Positions 11,557 to 22,180 of a DNA stretch of 64,000 nucleotides are shown here, one piece after another. Both the position numbers and the translations under genes were made by a program. Source of the DNA: Impatiens glandulifera (taxonomy: Eukaryota; Streptophyta; Magnoliopsida; Ericales; Balsaminaceae); NCBI RefSeq assembly GCF_907164915.1, contig NC_061864.1, positions 16,251,889-16,315,888 on the forward strand, given 5' to 3'. The notes beneath the pieces are model-generated. The model ran no database searches. It was not told the origin of the DNA and was given only the letters and a program-made list of their open reading frames with translations. The stretch's first letter is position 1; each line of letters starts with the position of its first letter.

Positions 11557-12980
11557 CTAGTCTTGCAGTAGATGGTGCAAGCTCACTGATTTACATGTTG
11601 CTCTGTTATGACCCTGACCACCACATGAGCTGCATCGTCTTCGGACCTTAAAAGTCTCACCTTGGGATGACCTATATTTTGTTGTTGGTCGCCATTTCTT
11701 CACCTTAATAGGTGGTTTTAGACAGACACATTGTTTGATAATTTTCGGAATATCCCATTCTTTTTCATCACCAAGAGGATAACATGTCTCCGAATATGCA
11801 TTCAACCACATTTGAGTTGAGTAATACATGAAAGAGATAACGATTAAACATGTGAGAAATTGGTTAGATAGATAGATTAAAGATAACGATTAAAAATGCA
11901 ATTGTTACCTTGAGCAAAACTCATAGGGATCCAATTTTCGTGTACGGACAGCAACTAGGGCATGAGTACAAGAAAGACCAGATACATCAAATACCCTACA
12001 ACTACAAGTCATTGCGTGTAAGTTAACTTTAAAATGAGATTCACCGTCATGCACATAAAACTCGAATCGGTTAAGTAAATTGATGTTATACAGTCTAGCT
12101 TTCTCAGCTTGCTCACGTAAGAATTTTTCACAATATTGAGATAAACGTTCTTTGTGATTATCCGCTTTTTCTCTTCTAATTTGAAACCAATCCTGTATTG
12201 TGAATCTTAAATATTCAGCTAAGGTTGATATGAGATACTTTCTAGCTTCTCTACTGTGACTATTAAAACTCTTGGCTTAATTGCTTGTCATTCGATTGTA
12301 TCATTTATCGGGGAAAATGCACGACTCCATCTCTCCATCCCAATATCTGCCAAATAGACAGCTATACGAGGGTCCTTAATCCTGATCTTGTCAAAAAACC
12401 GATTAAACATTGGGACAATGTATGCACGAGAAGCCAATTCAAATTCTGCGTGACAGTGATCATTTTTAAATCTGGCCATTATATTCATCTTGATGTGATG
12501 TGGTATGTGCATGCACCGTGATATGTTTCTGGAAAAACTGAGCACAATGCATTAGCAATACTTGAGTGTCTATCGGATACGAATGCGAGATCTTGGACTG
12601 ATCCAATTGCCACTCTTAGTTGTTGCATGAAATATGTCCAAGAGTTATTATTCTCTGAATCAACCACGTCAAAAGCAACAATATATAGTTGCTCATTTGC
12701 ATCCAATACTATAGCCACCAACAATTGACCTCCAACCTTATGCTTAAGAAAATTGGCATCGACGCACAACACAAGACGACAACTGGTTCTAAAACCCCTA
12801 ATTGAGAGGCCTAGGGACATGAACATATACCTGAAATAGCCGTGTTCATCCGTCTGTATGTCTGTTATGGTATCCGGATTATTCATCTCCAACATGTAGA
12901 GGTATGATGACAATTTACCATAGGAATCCCCTACAGTTCCTCGCACCGCCATTAGGGCATGTTCATCTTTCTCTCTTTAA
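11557..12980 (-). pseudogene. MuDR-type MULE transposase, broken
   Basis: From about 12980 leftward it reads KDEHALMAVRG and then the DDE core. The first Asp is in LVLCVDANFLKHK and the second in FVSDRHSSI, with HGACTYHI between core segments. A frame change near 12490 leads to KMNIMARFKN. A second change near 12285 gives YNRMTSN, then a stop, then AKSFNS, where MULEs have AESFNS, so the third acidic residue is Lys. The same frame continues to a SWIM zinc finger (CSCRVFDVSGLSCTHAL) near 11975-11995. After an intron with donor near 11912, the last exon carries a CCHC knuckle, CSSCGGQGHNRATC. The N-terminal MuDR part is missing at the right border near 12990. Two stops, frameshifts and the E-to-K change make it inactive. 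Confidence 0.85.
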
Positions 12981-13064
12981 CAATGGCATCTTCTTCTTCT
13001 TTCATTGACTCTTTCACAAGCCCTAATTTACCGCTCCACAACCCACAATGCATCACCTTCATCC

Positions 13065-13332
13065 GATCGCATCCTTTTCCCCGTTCTCTCCGCTGGTCAT
13101 GCTCTACTTCACCTTGTTGGATATGACAGTGTTAAAGGTTTTCTTTTCTCACTTAATTAGCTAGATTTAGATCTAACAGTTTATATGCTAGAAATGAATG
13201 TGTTATCTTAGATTACATCATTTTTTACATCTCAGGAACAAGATCCGAAGAGTTTCCGTCAATGGGGAAGCAGCAGTACACCTGGTCATCCTGAAAATTT
13301 GAAACCCCTGGTGTTGAAGTTACAACTGGTTT
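13065..13332 (+). pseudogene. Captured transketolase gene fragment, two exons
   Basis: Positions 13065-13137 read DRILFPVLSAGHALLHLVGYDSVK. After a 98-bp intron (GTTTTC...CTCAG), 13236-13332 reads EQDPKSFRQWGSSSTPGHPEN. A one-base deletion then moves the ETPGVEVTTG continuation into another frame. These match the thiamine-diphosphate-binding N-terminal part of plant transketolase (canonical RFVLSAGHG, GYDSVK, SFRQWGSRTPGHPE). The intron is retained, so the fragment came from genomic DNA rather than cDNA. It abuts the broken transposase and looks like gene capture by the MULE. No full gene is present. Confidence 0.8.
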
Positions 13333-14559
13333 GGATTTCTGTCAAGATGTTATTAGATTTTGATTCAAATTGATATATAGTCATTATCTGTTATTGTTAA
13401 TCATCGGTTTCCTAGCATGATTCATACTAGAGCTAGCTGCTAGCTTTTTACATTGTTCTTGAACATATTATTTTCTAATCCAATACAGGAAGTCAACCAG
13501 CTACATACATCACGGCCCCTCTATACCTTATGAAAAGGAAAATCAGTCAATGGCTTCACAGGAGACTTCAGAACAGGAAGATAAAGAATAGCAAACATGC
13601 TTGTTTTTTTGCATGTGTACTGGGTAAGGCTCATCTAACACCCAACTATTTTTTTAAATATTTTTATTCTGATTAAATATTACACATGAAGAATATCATT
13701 TAATTTAAAATATAGTTACTATTTATTAATCAATTGTACAAATCTGGTTGGGGGATAGAAGAGAATAATATATCCTTCATGAACATAGAAATGTGAATCC
13801 ATTTAAAAAGGGTCATTAGGAGCCTGACCATGTTGTTCATTTTCTGGACTGGAATAACTTTGTAAGGATTCTATTCTAACTTTTATTTTTTTTTTCAACC
13901 CTGACCTTTTTTCAAAATAGAGAAATTTTGGTGACTTCATTTTGAACAAACATTATATATTATAATAAAGAGATCATATTTATTGACATTATGGGTGATA
14001 TGCACATTATGTGAGTTTCTGTATTCATTCCTAAGGATGGACCTAATAGATGATCCACACTTGACTTCTCATTCATCAGGTTCAATTGACGAGACCAAAG
14101 GTTGATGGCCTCTTGGATGATCATGGAGGTATTAATTATGCTTTTTGGTCATGTTTTATTTCTTTTTGATGGTTTTTTTTATAGATCTTACTGTTATAAT
14201 ATGTTTATTAGAAAATGAACTTGTGAAATAGGTGAATATTGATTATGTGTATGATTTTTAAATTGAGATTATTGGTTTGATCTGCTTTTATCTTTGATAG
14301 GTAAATTCAAGCATATGATAATTCACTCATCAATGGCTGACGGGATTTTCTCTTCTCTATTTTTCAGGTAAAAACCTCTATTTTCTAATAGACTTCTAAT
14401 TTCCATTTAGTTCCTGAAATTACTGAGATATTTTTTATTATATTTTTAATATCAGTAATGGCTCTACAAAGGTAATACCATTTGGAGAGTTAATATTAAT
14501 AATGATTAATAATGACATTACCTTTAGAGAGTTAATATTAGTAATGACATTACCCTTAG
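13333..14559 (+). other. Unidentified region with exon-like pieces, probably captured host DNA
   Basis: Positions 13491-13622 form an exon-like block between a TACAG acceptor and a GG/GTAAGG donor, with a 44-codon open frame beginning GSQPATYITAPLYLMKRK. Further exon-like pieces with AG and GT borders occur at about 14079-14130 and 14302-14368. None is recognised. The sequence downstream of the transketolase fragment does not look like transketolase, so more than one host locus may be represented. Confidence 0.35.
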
Positions 14560-15522
14560 TCTTATGATCATCACCAACATTAGCCTTATGTCGAAAAATT
14601 TAGACCTCTTTATTCGCAATAATTTAGCTGACTCCGTTGTTTAGCTACTATAAATTGCAATTTGAAATATACGAAATTGAGCTTATCACAAATTTTATCA
14701 ATCCTAAATTTCTCTTCAGATTGTCATTCATGTAAAAAAAAATAATGTAAAAAAATAATTATAATTTAGTTAGAAAATATAAATAATAAAATTGAGTTAT
14801 TAATTTTCGTACTTACTTTTCATTAATTAGAACATACATATTGATAAAACGTAGTGAGTTATTACATATTCATGAAAAAAATTCTATTTTCATCCTAGAT
14901 ATGATTTATGATAGACAAAAACATCTCTGAGATTAGGTTGTTAGGTAATACTCTTTCAAATAGGTAGACTTTTCGTATTGTAAAATAAATTGAAAGGCTA
15001 AATCTAATATACTTGGAAAGTTAATTCTTCGTTTCTTCATCAACAAAACCAATTTTTAAGTTGTGCCATACCTATCTCATATTATCTTATCGAAGAATTT
15101 GACAAATTATTATTACAAATCAAATAAACTCTTACCATATATATCTGATATAAATAAGAAAACAGTACGATAAAATGAAATGCAATGTATAAAAATATTA
15201 ATAATACTTACAAAGTATTCAGCATCTTTTTTCGTTATGAACGAAAGTATTGCTCAAATTTTTGAGTATATAAACGAAAATGTCTTGTTAATAAACATGA
15301 ATATATATTATCTAATAACATTTTTCATTGATTAATGACGTGTAAGTCTGCGTATCCAACTATTATAATGGTTGTGATAGATAAATACATTAAAATAATA
15401 TATTTTTTAATTAAACAATTTTGTTAAAAGTGACTTTTTATAACTCTAATTCAAGTTTTAGACGGATACATATAATGGGCGATAAATCGAAAATAAATAA
15501 AAGATTTTAAATGGGCTAAATA
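14560..15522 (-). pseudogene. AKT-type channel fragment, exons 4-7, left arm of an inverted repeat
   Basis: On the minus strand it begins near 15522 with the start of exon 4 of the gene D type. It runs through the pore (TTIIVGYADLH-like, the filter reading GYAD), S6, a degraded exon 5 and exon 6, and ends in exon 7 near 14560. Introns are retained. Frames are interrupted many times. It is a DNA-level copy diverged from both the window-start copy and gene D. It lies head-to-head with the next entry, with only about 15 bp between them. Confidence 0.75.
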
Positions 15523-15537
15523 AAATATTCTAAATGG

Positions 15538-16447
15538 GCAACGTTTCTCACTATCCATATAGAAGCTTGTATTTACTTTTTGACTTTTCATTATTACATG
15601 TATCCGTACAAAACATAGATAGGAGATATAGAAGTTCACTTTTAATAAAAATGTTTGATTATAAAATATATCATTTCGATATATTTATCTATCAAAACCA
15701 TTACAACAATTGGATAAAGAGACTTGTACATAATTAATAAATGAAAAATGTTATTAGGTAGTATATATATTTTTTAACATGATATTGATTGTTTATATAC
15801 TTGAAAATTTGAGAAATATTTTCGTTAATAGCGAAAATGATTTGTATATTTTATAAACATTACTGTTTTTTTTACATTTCATTATAATTTTTATTCTACT
15901 GTATTTTTTTTTTTATAATGGAGACATATTGCAATGGATTTGTCTTATTTAACACATAATAACAATTTGCCCAAATCACTCCAATATAGAATAATGAGAT
16001 AGGTACGACATAACTTAAAAAATGATGATGTTGATGAACAAACGAAGAATCAACTTCGAAAGTTCATTAGATCTAGCATTTCGATTTTTCTTTACAATAA
16101 TCTTATTCGAAAAATCTACCTATTTAAAAAAATATCTAACAACATGATGTTACAATGGTTAAGAAATTATTAAATATTTTGAGATTTATTGGTATTTTTG
16201 TCTAATTAACTAATTACATATTTTTATTGTAATTTATGTGTATAAGATGATTTTTTTCGTTAAATGAATATGTAATAATTCATTACTATTTATCCTATAT
16301 TTATCATATGTATGTTATAATTAAAGGGTGAGTACTAAAAATAATAACTTAATTTTATTATTTATATTTTTAAACTAAATTATAAGTATTATTTTTACAT
16401 AATCTTAATCTCTGTAGAGAAAATTTATCTGTTAAAATTTATGGTGA
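15538..16447 (+). pseudogene. AKT-type channel fragment, exons 4-7, right arm of an inverted repeat
   Basis: The plus strand aligns with 60620-61560 of gene D: exon 4 from the S5 end (15540), the pore, exon 5 (about 15920-16170, including DDVDEQTKNQL-like and KFIRSSISIFL-like text), exon 6 and the start of exon 7, ending at GGTGAG (16447). Introns are retained and stops are frequent. It starts at the same exon as the left arm, so the two arms form a head-to-head inverted duplication. Confidence 0.75.
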
Positions 16448-16489
16448 GTTATTTGATATGTTTAGTGTTTAGTTATTTGATATTTGACA

Positions 16490-17000
16490 GATGCGCATTC
16501 GTGTGCGATAGCCTGCAATAGCTTTCGACATATGCATTTTAAACCCAAAACGATTCAGCCAGCCAATAAACTTAAACCTAAACCTAAAACTAAACTTAAA
16601 CAATAAACACTAAAACCCTAGTCGTTCTGCTTCTGCTTGGATAATCGTTCACACTAAAACACTAAAGCCTTCGACAAATGCATGGAAGGTAAAAGACAAA
16701 AAACAGGAAAAACTCACCTTCAATGATAGTCATTCTGCTTGGATCGTCGTCGGGGGCTCGGATATGTCGTCGGGGGCTCGGATAGTCGTTGGGGTCGGGG
16801 GAGAGGTGGGGTTTCGTGGGCTTGGATCGGTCGTCATCGGGGAGAGTTTGTCGTTTGGAAATATGAAAAGAGGAGGAGAGGGAGGAAAACGGGGAAAACT
16901 GAAGGGGAGGACGGGAAAGGATGGAAAACTGTTTTTTTTTTTAATTTAAGGGCAAAAACGTCTTTTTCCATAGGGAAAATGTTATATTTGAAAAAATCAT
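16490..17000 (-). promoter_or_regulatory. Right-end leader of the MULE with splice donor and telobox
   Basis: On the minus strand a GC-rich leader (16945-16725) made of CCCCGACGAC-type repeats ends at GAAG/GTGAGT (near 16718). CTAGGGTTTTAG and TTTAGGTTTAGG follow at 16620-16560. The layout mirrors the left end at 6990-7210. Open frames on the plus strand here are GC-rich shadows of the leader. Confidence 0.5.
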
Positions 17001-17059
17001 TTAGCCTATGCTAAATTTGGAAATAACCCTCTTATGAGGGTTATTTCGTCAAATTTCCC

Positions 17060-18017
17060 GAATAAAATATCTTATATAATGTCATTAATTTTTACATTGT
17101 ATTACTTAAATTATTTATCAAGTTATTTAAAAAAATAAAATTGTAATTCTACATTAAGCTTTTGACATTAGCTAAGCTTTAGAACTTAGATATTTTTTTT
17201 TTAGTTTACTTTTTTTTTGTCTTACAATTTTCTATTTTCTGCAGTATATATATTTTTGTCACGTGTAAGGATGTTAAATCTAAACTAATTATATTTCTGT
17301 AAAAGGGAAAAAAGTCAGCATTAGACTAGGTTAATAACAAGAAAAATAGGGTTATTCCCAACCAATATATTTCCATTATTAGCTTAAGTAAACAAGTGTT
17401 TGAAATAGGTTCAAGATTTCAATTATAATTATTTTGCTTCCAATATATTTGAAAATTGATATCATCTTGGAATTTTGATTGCCCTGGCCTAGAAAGAAAT
17501 GAGAGATTGGACCACCTAGCCCAAACTCAGCGTTTTTGTATGGGTCAAAATATTGAGCTTTCATTTGCCAAGCCTTATGAAATAAAACAAACTATCTTAT
17601 TGCTAAAGATTAACGAGCTGATGAAGGTAATTTGTTAACTATATATATAGTTTGCTTAAGTTAGATTTTTTTTGTTATTTGAGATTATTACACCAAACTA
17701 CTACTACTACATAATTAATCCAAATAACTATTGTACTTGCCTCTGCCTGTAACTTGCCTACTATATGGGTTTCTCATCCAACCCGGAGTTCAGCCACCGG
17801 AATCCCATCGCGTTCACCTCCACCATCTCGGCTCTCGGGTTCTCTATTCTCCCATCCAAACTAAATCATCCTTAACTTATTCATAGTCTTAAAAAATTCA
17901 TAAATAGGCCTTATAACGTTATAATGGGTTATTTGGAAGAAACTAAAAATGGAAAGCTGGTAAAAACAATTTTAGTGTCTAATTATGAAGGACAAAATAT
18001 ATATATATATATATAGA
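17060..18017. other. AT-rich stretch with a short unidentified reading frame
   Basis: Mostly featureless. At 17765-17875 a GC-richer 36-codon frame beginning MGFSSNPEFSHRNPIAF stands out from its surroundings and may be the first exon of a gene fragment. No homology is recognised. A second less AT-rich patch at 17455-17590 has no convincing frame. Confidence 0.35.
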
Positions 18018-18301
18018 TGCTTAATTTTGAAAGTGTTCGGATTGATGGGTCGAGAGTTGTGCTTAATTTGGATATATATGTGAGAGTAAATAGATACTTG
18101 GGTCGGATTCTGGGTTGACCCGTCCATAAACTTAAAACGGTTAAAAATAAAATTAAAAATGTTATAGATATGTCTTGAACTCACATCCTAACAAAACAAA
18201 TACAACTCTTTAACCAACTATGTTAAATTCAACACCAAATTTGATGAACGCAGAACATTTTTAACTAACTAATATATATATATATATATATATATATAAT
18301 A

Positions 18302-18342
<41 letters not shown>

Positions 18343-18587
18343 CTTAATTTTGAAAGTGTCCGTATTGCTGGGTCGAGAGCTCTAATTAATTTGGATATAT
18401 ATGTGAGAGTAAATGGATATTTGGGTCGGATTTTGGGTTGAACCCGTCATAAACTTAAAACGATTAAAAATAAAATTAAAAATGCTATAATATGTTTTGC
18501 AACCTAATAAAACAAGTAAAACTCTTTAACCAGACTAATAACACTTTATATTTTAAATACAACACCAAATTTGATGAACGCGAGACG
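18018..18587. repeat. Two direct copies of a 240-bp unit around a microsatellite
   Basis: Copy 1 (18018-18258) and copy 2 (18341-18587) share TGCTTAATTTTGAAAGTG, GGGTCGGATT and the end CCAAATTTGATGAACGC. A (TA)n then (ATA)n tract (18272-18340) separates them. Type unknown, perhaps a non-autonomous transposon fragment. Confidence 0.8.
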
Positions 18588-21026
18588 TCGTAACAATATA
18601 TTTTTATTCGTGTGCATCGAACGAAAATCTTTCTCACGGATATAATAGGGCTATGTTATATGACGTGGACTTGGGTCCGCCTCCTGATTGTCAAATGAAA
18701 AGGATCAAACATGGTCAGCATCGCCTTCTCCTCCTCGGGCCTCACCTTGCCTTCTAATTAATTAATTCATTCATCATTTCTATTATCATTATTGTGTTCT
18801 TTAATTTATAAATCAAACAATTCTTAATTATCAAAATCAAACCACAATTTGTGTATGTGGATACCATATTATAATATTGGTTAATTAATATATCATAATC
18901 TAAATTTACATGTATATATTTTGGTTAATTGTGTATTCCAAACTTATCCCTCTTTTAGGTAATACTCATCGAACTTTCTAAATTATCAATCTCGACCTAG
19001 GAAGGGAAAAATGGCCTAACTGAAATCATATGATGCAAAGTGAGGGTAAGTTCGTCTTAATTGAAATTTTGTTAGGGAATTAAGACTCTAAAGAAATAAG
19101 AGTTATTTTTATTTGTCTAACTTCAAAAGAATAAATCAAAATTAATTATATCAAAACTTATTTAATGAAATGAATTTGTATTAAGTTGTAAGTATTAACA
19201 ATTAATTGATGACTAGGAAGAACTTCAAGAAGCTCTCTTTTGTTTCTAAAATAATATTCAAATAATATTCTCTATATATATATTCTCAAATTGATGATCT
19301 ACAATACCCTCATCATCCTTCTCCAAATTAAGATGTTGATACATTTTAAGGGTGTATTTGAAAATCATAAAATTGAAATTGGAATTAGTCTAATTTCAAT
19401 TTCTAATTTTGATACACCGTTTAAGATTAAGAATTGAAATTGAAACTAGAATTCTAATTAAATTTAAAACAAGTTAATTTTATAATTATTAATTTCACTA
19501 TTTTTACCTCAGAATTGTAATTCTAATATTATTTTTTCTGTCTTTTCTAAACAAAAAATCTTAATTATTTTATCATTTACATCATGATAAACTTGTTTAA
19601 TAGATTTTTATTTTAATTTAGGATTTTCAAATGTCAAGCATATATATATTAATTTTAGTAAATTAACATTTTGAACCATTATATTTTTTTAATTTATAAA
19701 ATTAAATATTAAACTGATTATTTTGATAGAGAATCGGATCCTAGAGAATTTTTTTTGAAACATGAACTATCTAATAGTTATGTAAAACAAATATTTTAAT
19801 AATATATATAATATACATTAAAATTATATTAATTAGATTCTTCTTTTAAATTTATAAATTAAATTTGAATTACAATTCTATAATTTTTATAAATATAAAA
19901 ATTGAATCGTAATTTAATATAAATTCTCGTAAAATTAGAATTATAATCTAAGTCCAATTCAAATTTGAATCATTGCTTAGGGTTTTACAATTCAGTTCTT
20001 TGTTACTAATAAGTTTGGTTTCTCTTTTTTTTAACATCCAAATTATGTTTCTTAAAATATTTTATTGTTATCTTAAAGTTTGTTTTTTTATTTTAAACAT
20101 TAATAGTTATGTCAGGACTATATTATTATTTTTTGGTTTTACTTTAAACAACTTAGTTGGGTAATAAGAACTTTTGTAAAAAAAAAAATTGTGCTTTAAC
20201 ACACCATTCTCGATTTTCTAATAATATGGTTAAGACAATTCCTTCTTAGAGATTATAGCAATTTAAAGTTTTTCTATTTTATCTAATTATAATGTTTTCG
20301 GAGCATAATCTAATATTTACATATTGTATTTTATAATTAAATTATTTATAGTGCTGGTTAATATCTTGGTTTCATAATTTTAATTTATTTATTTTAATAA
20401 TATATTAAGAAAAATAAATTAATGGGTTAATTTAATTTTGTTATTTAAGATAATTCAATTAAAGTTTTTTTTTAAAAAGTTATGTATAATAATATATTAA
20501 TCTTTTAAACATAGCCATAAAAGTATATTTTTTACTAAAGTTGTCATAAAAGTATATTTTTATCTGTAGTTAGTGGTTAGAGTTTGAGTTAGAGCTAGAG
20601 TTAGAACTAGAGATACGATGATATGTTTAAAATTTATTTAAAACTATATTTTTTACAATATTTTATATTTTAATGAAATATTAATTTAAATAAAAATAAT
20701 ATTTTGAAATATATTTTTAATTATATATATGTTAATAAATTTAATAACATTTGTAACTAAATGTTTTCAAAACAAAAGATGGGTGAAAGAAAAATTAGAG
20801 TTTTTTGATTTGTAATTATTTAAAAAAAATATGATTATAATTATGTGAAAATTGATTAAATTATTATTTTATATTTAAATTTATATTATTAAAATAAATA
20901 ATAATATTTTAATTAATAAATTTAATAATTTAAAATATATATAATATTATAAAATTAAAAATAATGAAATAACTCAATACCAGTGCCGTCCTAAAAGTAA
21001 GTCTAGAATCTCATATTTATCTGTAG
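18588..21026. other. AT-rich intergenic stretch
   Basis: No gene, RNA or element recognised. The short frame at 19973-20164 is hydrophobic low-complexity text and not convincing. Confidence 0.55.
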
Positions 21027-21185
21027 CCCAGCACAGATAATTTATTTATTTATTTATTTATTTTATTATGTGATTTGTCATTTTTCTGTAAAAAAGAATG
21101 AATATTTATCAACCCAGCACAATTTATTTATTTATTTTATTATGTGATTTGTCATTTTTCTGTAAAAAAGAATGAATATTTATCA
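21027..21185. repeat. Tandem duplication, 86-bp unit
   Basis: CCCAGCACA...GAATGAATATTTATCAA is repeated at 21027 and 21113. The copies differ mainly in the number of TTTA units. Confidence 0.85.
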
Positions 21186-22009
21186 AGATAAAAACTTAAA
21201 TAGAATACACCAGAGTAAAATAAAACATTAAATAATAACAATTTTTAAATAACACATCAAATAATAACAATTTTTTAAGGATATTCATTTAACATGTGAT
21301 TCCTTGAAAATTATTTTGATAATTTATTTACTAGTTCTTTATACAAATAACTAAAGTATTCCTTAATACTTTTTATATGATTTCATTTTCAAATAAAATA
21401 AAACGTTAGTAATAAAATTTGTGAAGTAATAATATTAATCAACATTAAATTTTAAAATAATGAAAAAAAATCTTTTTTTTTTATATTTTTTGTTTTAATT
21501 GATTAATTATTTTTAAAGATGTCATTTATTTTAATATTATAAAACATAATTAACTTAAATAATAATAAAAATAATAATAAACAAAATCATAATATTATAA
21601 ATATTGTGAAGAATAAGAAATATGAAAATGTTATCAATCATTTAACAAATGAATACAAAATGATTAAATCAAGATAAATATATAAATAAAAAAACCTCAA
21701 CTAAAACAATATCTTTACAAAATATAATTAGATACTATTCTAATATTCAAATATTCTTTGTATTTTTATAAATATACTAAGTTGTTTGGCTTACGAGAAT
21801 TCACCTGATTTTAGAATCCAATTTTGTTGAAAACTAATTTGATAGTTTATTGTATTGCAAATCATTTACAATATTTAGGCAATCTTTTTTCTGATTTTCA
21901 TTATTTATTAAACATATTTTCTGATCATTTTTCTTAAAGACATTTCTAATTATTATATATGATACTTAATATTTTATTAAAAAATATAATATAATTAAGT
22001 TGCAAGTAG

Positions 22010-22051
<42 letters not shown>

Positions 22052-22180
22052 TATAAATTATAAAAATAAAAAATAAAAATAGAATTATTGATATATATTT
22101 ATTAATAACATTTTATTGAAGAATACTATTCTAACTCTCGAAAACCCTTCTTCTGAAAAAAAAAAAAAAATGAGATTCGA
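21186..22180. other. AT-rich stretch with (TA)n at 22010-22047
   Basis: No gene seen. Confidence 0.55.

Larger units (their letters stand above)
6653..17059. mobile_element. Composite Mutator-like element (MULE), degenerate
   Basis: The left end starts GGGAAATTGGATGAAATGACC at 6653. The complement of the right end, read from 17059, starts GGGAAATTTGACGAAATAACC, giving matching terminal inverted repeats of about 20 bp. Each end carries a leader with a GTGAGT donor and telobox-like TTTAGG repeats: plus strand at 6990-7210, minus strand at 16990-16560. Two genes converge from these leaders, a DUF1985-Ulp1 gene and a MuDR transposase, as in plant Ulp1-carrying MULEs. The middle-right part (13.0-16.45 kb) holds host gene fragments. 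Flanking 9-bp target duplications do not match (left flank CAACATGCT, right flank GAATAAAAT). The element may therefore be rearranged, or two related elements may be joined. Confidence 0.6.

Noticed and set aside
16739..17014. GC-rich plus-strand frames (RRGLGYVVGG...)
   Set aside because: They lie opposite a minus-strand leader with a splice donor; Gly/Arg-rich shadow frames are expected in GC-rich leaders.
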